The notes: a model not told the origin generated them from the sequence alone. Shown: positions 51,840-61,675, numbered from the stretch's first letter. The stretch is 64,000 nt of DNA from Diacronema lutheri (GCA_019448385.1 JAGTXO010000023.1:434001-498000), one strand, 5' to 3'. Program-made: numbers and translations.

Positions 51840-53552
51840 GTCCTTCCTCACGCCGCCGCCTGGAGGGCGAGCGGACCATGTCGGGCTGGAGGACGCGCTC
51901 CGCGCGGCATCTGCCGAGCTGCAGCAGGCAGGCGTGACGATTGGCGACCTCGCCGCGGCGCTCTTTGCAACGGCGCTCGAGCGCGCCGGGCGCGGCGCGG
52001 ACGTGCGGCAGCCCGTGCTGCGCGCCCTGCTCGCTGCGGTCGCACAGGGCGCCACCACGGCGAGCGCTTCCGGTGAGCGCGACGCGCACGCCGTGCTCGA
52101 CCTGACAGCGCTCATTGCCCCGCCCGAGCTTCCGGCCGGCCGGCACACGACGCTCGCGGAAGGTGTCGACGCGCTGCTCCTCGCACAACGCGAACTCGCG
52201 CGCGGCGGAGCTGGCACGCGCGCTCCGCTGTGCGACGCCGGCGGCGCGGATCTGCTCATCCTTGTCGCGCAGGCCTTTGCCTTCTCGGGCGCGGTGAGCC
52301 TCGAGGCGCTCATCGCCTGGCATGCCGATCCGCGCACAGGCGCGGGCCTGGACGCTCTCTGCCTCGCGGCGCACGACCCGCGCGCGTCCGAGCGATGGCC
52401 AGTGCTCCTCGCGTGGGCGCAAGCAGCCATCGCGCGGCTTGGCCCCTCCTCCTCCTCCGACAACGACGACGCCGATGGTAGCCACGACGATGGCATGGCT
52501 GGCGACGCGGACGTGGAGCTGGAGGCAGACGAGGGTGGCGTACCGCGTGCGCGCTGCGGCCTCCGCGGGCCGTTCGCAGAGCTCGTCGCGCGCGCGCCGA
52601 CAACGTGGCACCCGTCCGACGCGCGCGTCGCGCTGTACGTGCAGCTGGGCACATCGCGAGAAACGGTTGTCGTCCTCGACGGTCTTGTGGACGATAACCT
52701 GCGCGCGGGTCAGGCGCGCCGCGCGCGCTCGGCGTCGGGTCACGCCATGCGCCCCCGCCGCCCAATGCACGGCCTCAGACGCGTCCCCCGCCTCGCCCCG
52801 GCCCTTGCTCCGCTGTGGCGCGCGCGTGGGCACGGCGCCGCGCTGCCGGCACCGCGCGGCATGCAGCCCTGCTCGATTTCGTCACCGCGCCCGGATGGGA
52901 CCACTCGCGCGGCCCGCCGCCCGCGAGCTGGTCGCGCGACACGGCAGACGGCGACGGGCTGCCGCGCTCGTGGGGGCTACGGCCGGCGCGGATGGGCGAG
53001 CTCAAGAGTCTGCCGGCCGCGCGCGAGGTGCAGTCGAGGCTGTGCGCCCTCTACCCCGCGTACGACATCGCGCACATGCCCGCCGTGCGCGCGCGTTCGG
53101 CGGCGGACGGCGGACGGTCGGAGGCGGTGTGCGCACAATTCGTCGGGAATGCGACGGTTACAGGCGACACGTACAGGTGGCACGTCGACGCGGACCCCGC
53201 CGCGCTCGAGCCGGAGGCGTGCGGCGGACTCGGCGGCTACGTGAATGGCGCGACTGGCCGACCGCTCTTCGTCTCGCTCCTCGTCTATTTGAACGCTGAG
53301 TGGCGCGCATCGTGGGATGGCGAGACGCTCTTCCGCGACCCCGATCGCTCGACCGGCGTGCTCGTGCAGCCTCTGCCCGGCCGCGCGATCCTCATGGTGC
53401 AGGACGTGCTGCACCGCGCGTCGGCCCCGTCACCGAGCGCGCCTGCGCCTCGCTATTCCCTCGTCTGGAAGCTTCTCTTCATTCCCCCTGAGGGCGCGGA
53501 CGACCCGCCCACGCTCGTGCGTGCGGAGTGGGGAGAGCCCGCGCGCGTCTGA
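51838..53552 (+). CDS. 2OG-Fe(II) oxygenase-like protein
   Basis: Exons 51838-52708 and 52867-53552 give 518 aa; the intron (GTCAGG...GCAG) is phase 1 and fuses VVVLDGLVDDNLRA to LLDFVTAPGW. The C-terminal domain has an iron-binding facial triad candidate: His396 and Asp398 (YRWHVDADP) and His473 (QDVLHRASAP). A 2-oxoglutarate-binding basic/strand segment may be RYSLVWKLLFIP. The linking strands (PLFVSLLVYLNAEWRASWDG, GETLFRDP) match the prolyl-hydroxylase-like fold. The first 280 residues are helical, with an acidic SSSSDNDDADGS segment, and are unassigned. A protein or nucleic-acid hydroxylase is likely; the substrate is unknown. Confidence 0.78.
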
Positions 53553-53667
53553 AAGGGCACGCGTAGAAATGCCTCTCGGGCCATTCGCCTTGCGTAACTC
53601 GACGCGCATGCTGCGCACGCGCGACGAAGCGCTGTATGGGGTCGAGGCTACAAAGGTCAGCGCCACA

Positions 53668-54198
53668 CTAAAAGCACGAGTGCGACAACAGGCGAAGCAG
53701 CATCGCGTGCTCGTTGTGCACGTGCCGCGCCCATGGTGCCGTTCGTGGCGGGCAAAAGTCCTCGTCAGACTCGCAGTCCTGGTCGCGGATCCGCATGGCG
53801 GCGAGCATAACCGGGCGAAGGCTCTCGAGGCTGAGGAACTGGTCGACGAGGCAGCGGAAAGACGGCGTCACGAGCGCGGCTGCGCAGCGCACATACGCGC
53901 CGAGGCCGGCCGCGCGCGCGCGCAGAAACTTGGTGTCCTTGCACAGGCGCCAGCCGCGGCTCGGCAGGCGCACGACAAGGATGCAGCCGATGCGCGCTAG
54001 AGCGAGGTCGAGCGTCACAAATTGGCTGAACCTCCTCAGGATGGAAAAGCTGTAGCCGCCATTGATGGACACATCGATGCGGTAGAAATCGCACTCCTGA
54101 CCATTCTGCAGTCGACGCTCGCGGCCCGTCACGTTGACACGCACTCCGACGGACTTGCCGTCCAACTCCATCGGCACCCGACCTTGACCCATGATCAA
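53668..54198 (-). CDS. Small PX (phox homology) domain protein
   Basis: Single exon, 176 aa, almost entirely one PX domain. Visible elements are FYRIDVSINGGYSFSILRRF (beta strands and the R-F/S motif), the Pro-containing loop LVVRLPSRGW, and the helix ALVTPSFRCLVDQFLSLE. PX domains bind phosphoinositides, usually PI3P, on endosomes. The Arg of ILRRFSQF is the usual PI3P ligand. The tail SHSCF is short, and no BAR, coiled-coil or kinase domain is attached. The gene starts 41 bp from TRMT11. Confidence 0.8.
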   Translation of the reverse strand: MIMGQGRVPMELDGKSVGVRVNVTGRERRLQNGQECDFYRIDVSINGGYSFSILRRFSQFVTLDLALARIGCILVVRLPSRGWRLCKDTKFLRARAAGLGAYVRCAAALVTPSFRCLVDQFLSLESLRPVMLAAMRIRDQDCESDEDFCPPRTAPWARHVHNEHAMLLRLLSHSCF

Positions 54199-54239
54199 AA
54201 ACGCGCCAAAACTTTTTGAGGATGGCGACGGGATTGTGA
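54199..54239. promoter_or_regulatory. Shared 41-bp divergent region
   Basis: Only 41 bp separate the PX and TRMT11 start codons (AAAAACGCGCCAAAACTTTT core). Each promoter must extend into the neighbour's transcribed region. Confidence 0.45.
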
Positions 54240-55890
54240 ATGGTGATCGCGCGCACGACCATGAGACGGCAACGCGCGCTGCCGGCGCTCCTCCTGCTCG
54301 GCGCGGCGATGCGCGCTGGCTGCGTCGCGCTCAATGTTCCGCCTGTGCACGCCTGGCCGCGCTACCTCGTGGTTTTCCGCGCCAAATTTGGGCCGTGCCG
54401 CATCGAGGAGCTCCGCTCCGCGCTGTGCGCGGTCATGGGCGACGAGGTGCCAAAGTGGGCGCTCGATGGCTCACCCGCGTACGGAGACAAGGGCCGGCTG
54501 GTGGAGACGTGCAGCGACATCGGCCCGCCTGTCTTCCACTCGATGCGTTTCCCTTCTGCCGACGTCGCACGCGCCGCCGCGCGCCGGTGCGCGTGCGTAC
54601 GCGCCGTGCTCGAGGTGTGGGCTGAGGGCGCAACGGACGCCGAGTGCTCGCAGATGGCGGCTTCGCTCTCCCCCGAGCGAATCGCCGAGCTGCACGCGCC
54701 GATGGCCGACGGTGGCGGCTGGGCGGTACACTTTCACGCTCACGGCCTCGGCAAGAAGGGTGGCTCGGGTCTCACGCTGCAGGAACGGAAGGCGCGGCTC
54801 GCACGGCTTGGGCCGCTTCTCGTGGTGAGCCGCTGTGCCGGCGCGCGCGGTGCTGCTACCGCCGCGCCGCGCGCACGTGCGCGTCGTCCCATTCCTCGCG
54901 CGCGTCCTGCGCGCCGTCGCCCTCCCTCTGCGCCAATTTGAGCAGGATATTAAGGGCCCCGTTGTCCTGGCGCCCTCCGCGCCGTCGCGCAAGCACACTC
55001 TGTGGCTCGTCGACGACTTCGACCCGCCAATCCACTCGGAGGGCGGCACGTTCAAAGCACGCGGCACGTCGTACGTCGCGCTCTGCCGGCTCGTCGCCGA
55101 GGGCGCTGCAGCCGAGGTGCACACGAGTCGATTGAGTGCGCGCGAGGCGCTGCACATCACCAGCCTGCCCGCGGATCTCGCACTGATGATGGCCAACTTT
55201 GCGCGCGTGCGCCCGGGCGACGTCGTGCTCGACCCGTTCTGCGGCACCGGCTCAACGCTGATTGGCGCCGCGCTCGTCGCGCGCATCCACCGAGCGGAGA
55301 TGGGGGAGCTCGGCACGGCCGCCGCCGCCGATGCGCGCACGCCGTCCGCTCGACTGCTGCATGCCATCGGGCTGGATATTGACGAGTGCGTGCACGCGCT
55401 GCGCGCCAACTTTGCGCAGCTCGGGCTCGGCGCCGATGCCGACGCGACCGTGTTCCAAGCCGACATAGCGGCGCTGCGCGGATGCCAGCCGCCGCTCAGC
55501 GAGCTGCCTCCCGTGCACGCGATCGTGTGCGATCCGCCGTACGGCATCATGATATTGCCCTCCGGCGAGCTCGCGCGCACCGGTGGCGAGGCGGCGCGCG
55601 CGCTAGGCGCCGCCGCCGGGGGCGAAGCGGAGCGGGCGGCGCGCGCGCAGCTCGCGTGCCTCGAGCATCTGTTTGCGCTCGCGCATGCTGTTCTCGCGGA
55701 TGGCGGCCGCCTGTGCTTCTTGCTGCCTGCACCGTTCGCTGTCGAGCGCATCGAAAGCGTGCTGCCGCCGAGCGGCCGGCTGCGACTTGATGGCGCGGCG
55801 CGCATGGCCTTCACCGCGAAGCAGTACCGGTGGCTCGTGACGATGGTGATGGGCGCGCGCGAGCAGGGCTCGGGTGATGGTTTTTTGTGA
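54240..55890 (+). CDS. TRMT11: TRMT11-like tRNA (guanine10-N2)-methyltransferase
   Basis: Exons 54240-54824 and 54946-55890 give 509 aa; the intron starts GTGAGC and ends GAGCAG, phase 0. The N-terminal half corresponds to the THUMP-like/NTD region of TRMT11 (PRYLVVFRAKFGPCRIEELR). The C-terminal half is a Rossmann methyltransferase with the SAM loop LDPFCGTGS (Asp291 onward) and the catalytic DPPYG at 391-395. TRMT11 with TRMT112 makes m2G10 in tRNA. The start is uncertain: the first 38 residues (MRRQRALPALLLLGAAM) look like a signal or organelle leader, and internal ATGs at 54261 and 54309 could give a cytosolic form. Confidence 0.85.
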
Positions 55891-56011
55891 TGGTCCTTCT
55901 TTGGATCCGGTCACAGCCGCAGCCAGTGTTGTCTGTGTCTGTGAGAGCAGAGAGGCTAGCGCCGCCGCACTCGTGCCGCACAACGGCGCACACCGGACGC
56001 GAGCCCTCATC

Positions 56012-56364
56012 TCACCAGACGGGCGCTCGCTTAAGTATCTCGATGACTTTGTGGTGCTTGCGCTTGCTGTACGGCCGCGACTGCTTGAGCTGCACCGTGT
56101 CGCCTTCCCTCGACTCGAGCTCATCGTGGGCCATGAGCTTCGTGTGCCGCACGATGCGCATCTGTAGGCGCGGCGCGATGCACGGTAAGCGCCGCGTAAA
56201 AGCTGCCGCCGCTGCGCAGCGCTGGCGCGCCCGGCGCGACCGCATCTGCGCAAGCGTTATCGCACCTGCAAGCGCTGCACGACATGCCAGTAGGGCACTT
56301 TCACCACTACCGACTGCTGCATCTTTGCGCTGATCACCTGGCCGATGAGCTTGCCCTGCACCAT
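56012..56364 (-). CDS. MRPS17: Mitochondrial ribosomal protein uS17
   Basis: Exons 56364-56266 and 56161-56012 give 82 aa; the intron starts GTGCGA and ends CTACAG, phase 0. The S17 OB-fold is complete: GKLIGQVISAKMQQSVVV, VVQRLQMRIVRHTKLMAHDE, SREGDTVQLKQSRPYSKRKH, HHKVIEILKRA. It is a small-subunit protein binding 12S/16S-type rRNA. Similarity is to organellar/bacterial uS17 rather than cytosolic uS17 (RPS11). The absence of a long presequence is common for mitochondrial S17. Confidence 0.88.
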
Positions 56365-56837
56365 CGTGCCGCGAGTCCTCGCACAGAGTCCGGCGCAGTT
56401 CCTCGCGGCGAAAAACGAGGGAAATGGAAAGTCGCTCGAACGGCGGAATGGCCACCGCAACCACCCGTCGACCGTGCGCGCACGCCGCGCGCAGACGCAC
56501 CGCACATGCGGCCGGACTTTGGCATCGCGCGTGAGCTGGGCGCGAGCGCGTGCAATGATTCGCACCGAGCGCGTGCTAGGCGCATCACGTAGAGCTACGT
56601 GATGCGCCTCTGCAGCACGTAGAGCTGCAGAGGCGCATCACGAGGCGCGCGCGCGGGCCGCACGCGCCGTGCTGAACCCGCAACTCCCATCTCGCGCTCA
56701 GCGCCCACGCTCGTGGGTCGGTGGGCGGCCAAGGCAACCGCGCGGTGACCGCGCGAGCGCAAGGGCCTAAATTTGACCACGGCTTGGGAGACACGCTCGT
56801 GCGTTGCACTTTGCATGAGGGTGTGCGTCATGCTTCA
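56365..56837. other. Intergenic region with tandem hairpins
   Basis: About 470 bp between uS17 and the weak ORF at 56838. It holds the paired inverted repeats at 56580-56634 and otherwise no convincing gene. Confidence 0.5.
56580..56634. repeat. Two adjacent perfect inverted repeats (hairpins)
   Basis: Hairpin 1: 13-bp arms GCGCATCACGTAG (56580-56592) and CTACGTGATGCGC (56595-56607), 2-nt centre. Hairpin 2: 11-bp arms GCCTCTGCAGC (56606-56616) and GCTGCAGAGGC (56624-56634), 7-nt loop ACGTAGA. A partial third copy GCGCATCACG follows at 56633-56642. The arms and loops share ACGTAGAGCT, so the block looks like a repeated module. Confidence 0.9.
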
Positions 56838-57041
56838 CATCAACACGAATCCGTCATCCCTGCCGTCGAGGGAGAGCTTCGCCTTGGGCGCCGTCTGCAG
56901 GTCTTTCGGCTTGATCTCCGGCGTTGCAATCGGCGCAGCTCGGCCATGTTGCGCGAAGGTGCGCGTGGGCCGAACAGCGTGCAGCGGACGAAAAATGGCG
57001 ATGCTGCTGGCGGCGGCGTTCTCGTTTGCGCGCCGCCGCAC
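56838..57041 (-). other. Weak small ORF without ATG, possibly the last exon of a small protein gene
   Basis: A minus-strand frame ending at a stop (56835-56837) reads SIAIFRPLHAVRPTRTFAQH then ATPEIKPKDLQTAPKAKLSL and DGRDDGFVLM. The first part resembles a mitochondrial presequence and the second is hydrophilic and non-repetitive. There is no ATG in frame; a GTG opens it at 57041. A first exon would have to lie at 57042-57143, right behind the SDR stop. Possibly a real small mitochondrial protein, possibly chance. Confidence 0.22.
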
Positions 57042-57143
57042 TTCGCGCCGCCGTCCGTGTCCACGCCGCCGTCCGCGCGGTACGTTGCGCGGCTCGCGCT
57101 TGTCCGCTCAGCACCCCCCCCCCCGCCTCTCGCGCGTCTGCGC

Positions 57144-58578
57144 TCACTTTGCGAGCGCGTCGGCAACGAGCCGCTCGCTGAACGCCCAGAGCTCGCGCTG
57201 CAGCGTGAGGTTGGTCGCGTGCTTCTTGCACGGCGCGACCTCGAGGGCCTGCGGGTGGAAATACCGGCCGCGAAGATTTCGAGTCGAAATTGCCGCGCTG
57301 TCTGCAGCAAGGAAGAGCTGCGTGAGCGCACCATCCTCCGTGCGCCATATGAAGTCCTTGCGCATCCTGTCCACGATCAGCGCAAATATCCGCACAAGCA
57401 GCTTCTCGCGGCCAAACTGGTCCAAGACACGCTCCCACAGGTTTGTGTCCACCGCGCCGGCTGTCACGATCGCGGACGCGCGCGTGGCGGTGCAAGGCGT
57501 GTCGGCCGACTCAGCGGCGCGCGGCGGGTTCGCCGCGCGGAGCGCGTCGTGCTCGCGCGCGCTCACGGTGGCAGGCGTTGATGAACACCTTGGAGTCAGC
57601 GGGCAGCCGGCTCGTCGCCTCCTGCGCGAAGAGCACCTGCGCGAGCTTGGACATGCCATAATGCATCTGAGGCAACCAGAGCCGTTGCACGGCGTGTGAG
57701 GGCGAGCGCGCGGGGTGCAGGTCGGTCGGGTTGAGCGGGAGGGAGCCGTCCGGGCCGCGGCGCAGCCGCGGCCAACCGGGGTGGTGCCACCGCGCGCCAC
57801 CCTTGGCGGGCGCGTGGGCCATGCTTCGCGCGGCGCGCGTCGGCGCTCGCGGTGCGCACGTGCGACACACCTGCTGCCCCGGCGCAATCGCGGTAAGCTG
57901 CTCCACCGAAGTGGCGACGCCATAGTCGAAGCTGTCGAAATGCGCGGCGCTCGAGACAAGCACGACGCGCGCCGCGCCTGTCTTGCCGCCGCTCTCGAGG
58001 AGCGGAAGGAGAAGCTGGAAAAGGTGAAAGTGTCCTAGGTGGTTGGTCGCAAATGTCATGTCGATGCCGTCCGCGCTCAGCTCCTTCTGCTGCTGGAAGC
58101 CGATGCCGGCGTTGAGCACGAGCATATCAAGCGTAGACTGGCGCGCGAGCATGCCTTCGGCGAAGGAGCGGACCGACTGCAGGGACGATGTGTCGAGCGT
58201 GGCGGCCTCGACGCTGCCGCGCGTGGTGTTGGCCGCAATGCGCGCTGCCGCGTCCGCGCACTTGCCCGCGTTGCGGCACGCGAGGATCACGTGCGCGCCC
58301 TGGCGAGTGAGGTGCAGCGCCGTCTCGTAGCCAAGGCCGATGTTGGCGCCCGTCACGATCGCAGACTGGCCGGAGAGGTCAAGCTTGCCGAGCTCCTCGT
58401 ACGAGTACTGATTGTCTCCTGGCCGCATGAAGCCCGGCGCAAAGCCCACAAGGAACGGGTGGCCGGTGCAATTCACAAGCCAACGCCAGAAGCCGAGCTG
58501 CGTCGGCACGCCGGTGACCAGGAGGCCGACCGCGACGGCGATGACCAGCACGACGTACGTCAGCACTCTCCACGCCAT
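57144..58578 (-). CDS. Membrane-anchored short-chain dehydrogenase/reductase (retinol dehydrogenase/WWOX-like)
   Basis: Exons 58578-57871, 57666-57567 and 57460-57144 give 374 aa with phases 0 and 1; donors are GTGTGT and GTGAGC. Residues 5-27 form an N-terminal membrane anchor. The classical SDR fold follows: NAD(P)-binding TGANIGLG (76-83), NAG at 155-157 (VLNAGIGF), catalytic Ser208 region VVLVSSAAH, and YxxxK formed at the first splice (Tyr239, Lys243 in MHYGMSKLA). The second splice restores 'INACHPGAVDTNL'. The closest architecture is RDH11/WWOX-type extended-tail SDRs of ER or lipid-droplet membranes. Likely substrate: a lipid, sterol or retinoid alcohol. Confidence 0.88.
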
Positions 58579-58696
58579 AAATTTTCCCCTTCCCGTTCGG
58601 CCATTTTTATTTCCGCCAGGTCAGCGGCTACTTAACTCGTACTCAGTACTCGCCCCCTGCACTCTCGCGCGCCACACGCGGCTTGCGCCGCCCTCA

Positions 58697-59635
58697 TCAG
58701 CCGCGCGCCGACCGCAGCCGAGTGTGCAGCGCAAGCTGCACCTGACGACCGAAAAGCTCGACGAGGCGCGCCTGCGCCGCGCGGTGGATCGTACCGAGGG
58801 CGGAGCGCAGCACGGCGAGCTCAGAGAAGTGCGGCATGCTCAGCTCAACCTCGAGCAAGATCGCGCCCGTCTCGCGCTCCTCCGCCCAGCGCACCTCCTC
58901 GGATCGCACCGCGTACGGCAGCTGCCGGTGGAGCGCGTGGTGGATCTCGGCGCGCAGGATGTCGAGTGCGCGCTCGCCGAGCGTCAGATCGCTGCGCTGA
59001 TCCGGATCGGCAAAGTCCCACTCGGACGGCACCGCTGCCTCGACGAGCACCCGCCGCAGCTCGGCGATGCCCGCGCCCGCCGGGCCGCCGAGCGCCGAGA
59101 TTGGGCAGACGGCGAGCGGGCTGACCTGACACGCTTCGGCAAGGCGGCGCGCGAGCTTGGGCACACGGTCGGAGGTGTTTAACCGGTCCACCTTGTTGAG
59201 CGCGAGGATCACGCCCGCGCCGCCGTCGCGCGCATCGTCTGGCGCGGCGCCGAGCGTGCGCAGCCGCGCGAGCTCGCGGCCCGTGTGCTCGGCGCGCGCG
59301 ACCGAGTCGGTGGCCGAGGCGTCGACGACGAGGAGGTGGAGGTGCGCATCGCGCAGCGCATCGGGCGCCGCCGCCTTGAGTGGCTTGAATGCGAGCGGGT
59401 TGCGCGAGCGCTCGCGCCGCGACTCGCGGTCGAGCTCGAGCACGCCCGGCGTATCGGAGAGGACGACCTGCGCCTCGCGTTCGACGAATATGGCGCGCAC
59501 GCGAGAGCGGGTGGTGTGGCGCTTGGCCGTTGCAATCGTCACCTCCTCGCCCACCAGCGCGTTGCACAGCGTCGACTTGCCGCTGTTGGTCAAACCGAGG
59601 AGCGCGACTCGCAATAGGCGTCGCCCCGGCGCCAT
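58697..59635 (-). CDS. Era-type GTPase (organellar, ERAL1-like)
   Basis: Single exon, 312 aa from MAPGRRLL; an earlier ATG at 59830 would overlap the divergent gene. GTPase motifs: G1 GLTNSGKST (14-22), G3 DTPG (61-64), G4 NKVD (147-150), G5 SALGG. A C-terminal KH-like domain follows (LPYAVRSEEVRW, RLVELFGRQVQLALHTRL). The GxxG loop of the KH domain is weakened (RSALG). Era proteins chaperone the 3' end of small-subunit rRNA during ribosome assembly; in eukaryotes they act in mitochondria or plastids. The basic N-terminus is short, so targeting is uncertain. Confidence 0.9.
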   Translation of the reverse strand: MAPGRRLLRVALLGLTNSGKSTLCNALVGEEVTIATAKRHTTRSRVRAIFVEREAQVVLSDTPGVLELDRESRRERSRNPLAFKPLKAAAPDALRDAHLHLLVVDASATDSVARAEHTGRELARLRTLGAAPDDARDGGAGVILALNKVDRLNTSDRVPKLARRLAEACQVSPLAVCPISALGGPAGAGIAELRRVLVEAAVPSEWDFADPDQRSDLTLGERALDILRAEIHHALHRQLPYAVRSEEVRWAEERETGAILLEVELSMPHFSELAVLRSALGTIHRAAQARLVELFGRQVQLALHTRLRSARG

Positions 59636-59709
59636 CGTTACCCACCCAGCGGACGGAATTGTTTCTAAGTGTACCCACCACACTATCCGTCGTCCCCCGA
59701 TTGCGAAAC
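59636..59709. promoter_or_regulatory. Shared 74-bp divergent region
   Basis: Spacer between Era (minus) and the membrane protein at 59710 (plus), with an AT-richer centre (GGAATTGTTTCTAAGTG). Confidence 0.4.
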
Positions 59710-60727
59710 ATGCTCGCGTCGTCAGCGTTCGTCGCGCTTTTCCTCGCGACTCCGGGCCTCTCGGTCGGGCTGCCGCACATCCGGCTCTTCGGCAAGCGGC
59801 TTGTGCAGCAACCGACTGCGTTGTACGCATCCGCCGGTGCGACTGAGGCGCCGCCCGAGGATGAGCAGCGCGAGATCGACCCAGAGCAGACGGTCATCAA
59901 CGAGTCGATCATCGACCGCGAAGACCTGCCCGGCATCACGGTGCGCGAGCTCAAGGACCAGACGCGTGAGAGCATCGAGTACTTTGCTTCCGAGCGCGTT
60001 CCCTCCGCGCTCATCGCCGGCGCCACGCTCGGCGTCCTTTTCGCGGTGCGGCGAGCACCGCCACCCGCCCCCCCCCCCCCCCCCCATGCCGCGCGCGCGC
60101 GTCCTCGCGTCCGTGACCCGTCGCCCCGTGCGCCGCGCGCCACGCGCCGCGCGACCCCGGCAGTACCCGCTGGTGAGCGGCGACCTGCCCTTCTCCGCCC
60201 TCTCCAAGCGCGTGTACATGCTGCTCGCGACCGCATCGCTCTGCAACACGCTCCTCTCTGTCTTTGCCGCGTCGCTCGCGATCGTGCGGCTGCTCGGGCA
60301 CGAGCACGAGCCGATGGCCAAAGACCCGCTCGTGATGATGCTGCGCGAGGTGCCCCTCTTCTTCCTTGCCGTGCGCGCGCACTACTTGACCGGCTTGCTC
60401 CTCTTCGTCGCGGCGCTCTCCGTCCGGATCTTCACCGACTATTTCATCGGCAGCCCGACGTTTGCAAAAGGGCTTGTCTGCCTCGTCGGCGCGACGCTCT
60501 CGTTCATGCTCGCAATGTACAACACGCACCTCATCCACTTCAAATCGTACGGTGACTTGTGGCTCCAGTACCTGCGCGTGCTCGGCGCACGCCTGCGCAA
60601 CCGCACGCCGACGCTCGGCAAGCCGGCCGGGCCGCTCGCGTTCACCGCGGTCGCGCTGCTCGGCACGTCGTGCTACTTCTTCGGCCTGTCCGCCGAATTC
60701 TTCTTTGGGCAGCTCGCCAGCATGTAA
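59710..60727 (+). CDS. Multi-pass membrane protein with signal-peptide leader, possibly plastid-targeted
   Basis: Exons 59710-60045 and 60164-60727 give 299 aa; the intron starts GTGCGG and ends GGCAG, phase 0. The N-terminus MLASSAFVALFLATPGLSVG is a good signal peptide and is followed by a basic, hydroxylated segment (HIRLFGKRLVQQPTALYA), a layout used for complex plastids. After a soluble acidic stretch come about five hydrophobic spans (ALIAGATLGVLFA, LLATASLCNTLLSVF, YLTGLLLFVAALSV, GLVCLVGATLSFMLAM, FTAVALLGTSCYFFGL). The family was not recognised. Conserved-looking residues NTHLIHFKSYG may mark a functional loop. Confidence 0.7.
60068..60085 (+). repeat. C18 tract in intron of the membrane-protein gene
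   Basis: Eighteen C within intron 60046-60163. Confidence 0.9.
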
Positions 60728-61099
60728 GCCGCGCGCAACGCGGTCGCGCAGAATCATGTAAAATTCTAGCATGTCCGGCGCCGTCGGGCTGGTTGAAGCC
60801 GGTGATCGCGCTGCACGCGTGCGCCATGTACTTTTTGAGCACCTCGAAGCACATCACGTTGCCGCGTCGCATGTGCTCGACCTGTGCGCGCGCGCCGTGC
60901 AGCTTGCATTCCAGCTGCACACGGCGCGCCGCCTCGTCGCGTCGCTCGGCCTGAGCCTTTTTGCGCCCAGGCTGCGTGCGCTTGAGGCGCTTTGCCGCTC
61001 CTGAAGCTGCTGGACAGCTTCGTCCATCTCCGGCCCAACGACGAGCGCGCGCGTCGCGAGCTTCTTGCCCTCACGCTTGCGTCCTGCTTGACCCTCCAT
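60642..61099 (-). CDS. Small Lys/Arg-rich protein with a reading-frame break
   Basis: From the ATG at 61099 the frame reads MEGQAGRKREGKKLATRALV then EMDEAVQQLQE, which looks coding, then degenerates. A second frame from about 61000 reads RLKRTQPGRKKAQAERRDEA then RVQLECKLHGARAQVEHMRR and CFEVLKKYMAHACSAITGFN. Two explanations fit: a 74-nt intron 61074-61001 (GTGAGG...TTCAG, phase 1, 127 aa), or a one-base frameshift near 60996 in an unspliced gene. The second frame runs to 60642, antisense over the end of the neighbouring plus gene. Family unknown. Confidence 0.35.
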
Positions 61100-61675
61100 G
61101 CGCGCGCCTTTGCCTCATGCCGCGGCGTGCCGTCCGCGGCCCATACGCTCGGCGGAGGCGAGCACGGCGGCGTCGGCGGCGATGCGAGCCCGTTGATCGC
61201 GCGCGCGCGCGCTCAATGGATCATGGACGGATTCTTGCTGCGCGTCAACGCGACTTTGCGCGCCGACGACGGGCGGCGCTGCCGCCAAGCTGAGATGGTG
61301 CGGCTCATCAATTTTCCAAAAATACAAAGGGGCGGGAGAGTGGCGACTTCTCTCCAGTTCCGTTTTTCCATAGGTGATCTTGACCGCGGGTCGCGCACCT
61401 TTCGGCCCTCCGCGACACGCCCGAAAGGTGAGGGGTCGCTCGCGCGCGCGCCGAGGCGCACGCTTCGCGCGCCGGCGACGCTGCAGCGTGCCACAAAGTG
61501 CCCTCCTCGCGCCTGGTCGTGCGCGTGACCGACGCTCACCGCGGTCGCGCGCGCCGCCGGCCGAGCCGCCGCGAACCCGTGCGCGGCGCTGCTGATGCGC
61601 AGCGCGGCGCTGACTCGCGGCCACTCGCTGCCGCGTGCGCGCACACTGCTCAGACCGGGAGCGCCGACGCGTGCA
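61100..61675. other. Intergenic region upstream of the MYB gene
   Basis: A 576-bp gap. It includes a low-GC patch at about 61306-61378 (CATCAATTTTCCAAAAATAC, TTCCGTTTTTCCATAGGTGA), the most likely promoter segment. No coding frame is convincing. Confidence 0.45.

Noticed and set aside
60770-61004. Plus-strand 77-residue frame after the membrane protein
   Set aside because: The minus strand of the same segment has more protein-like sequence; the plus frame has no support.
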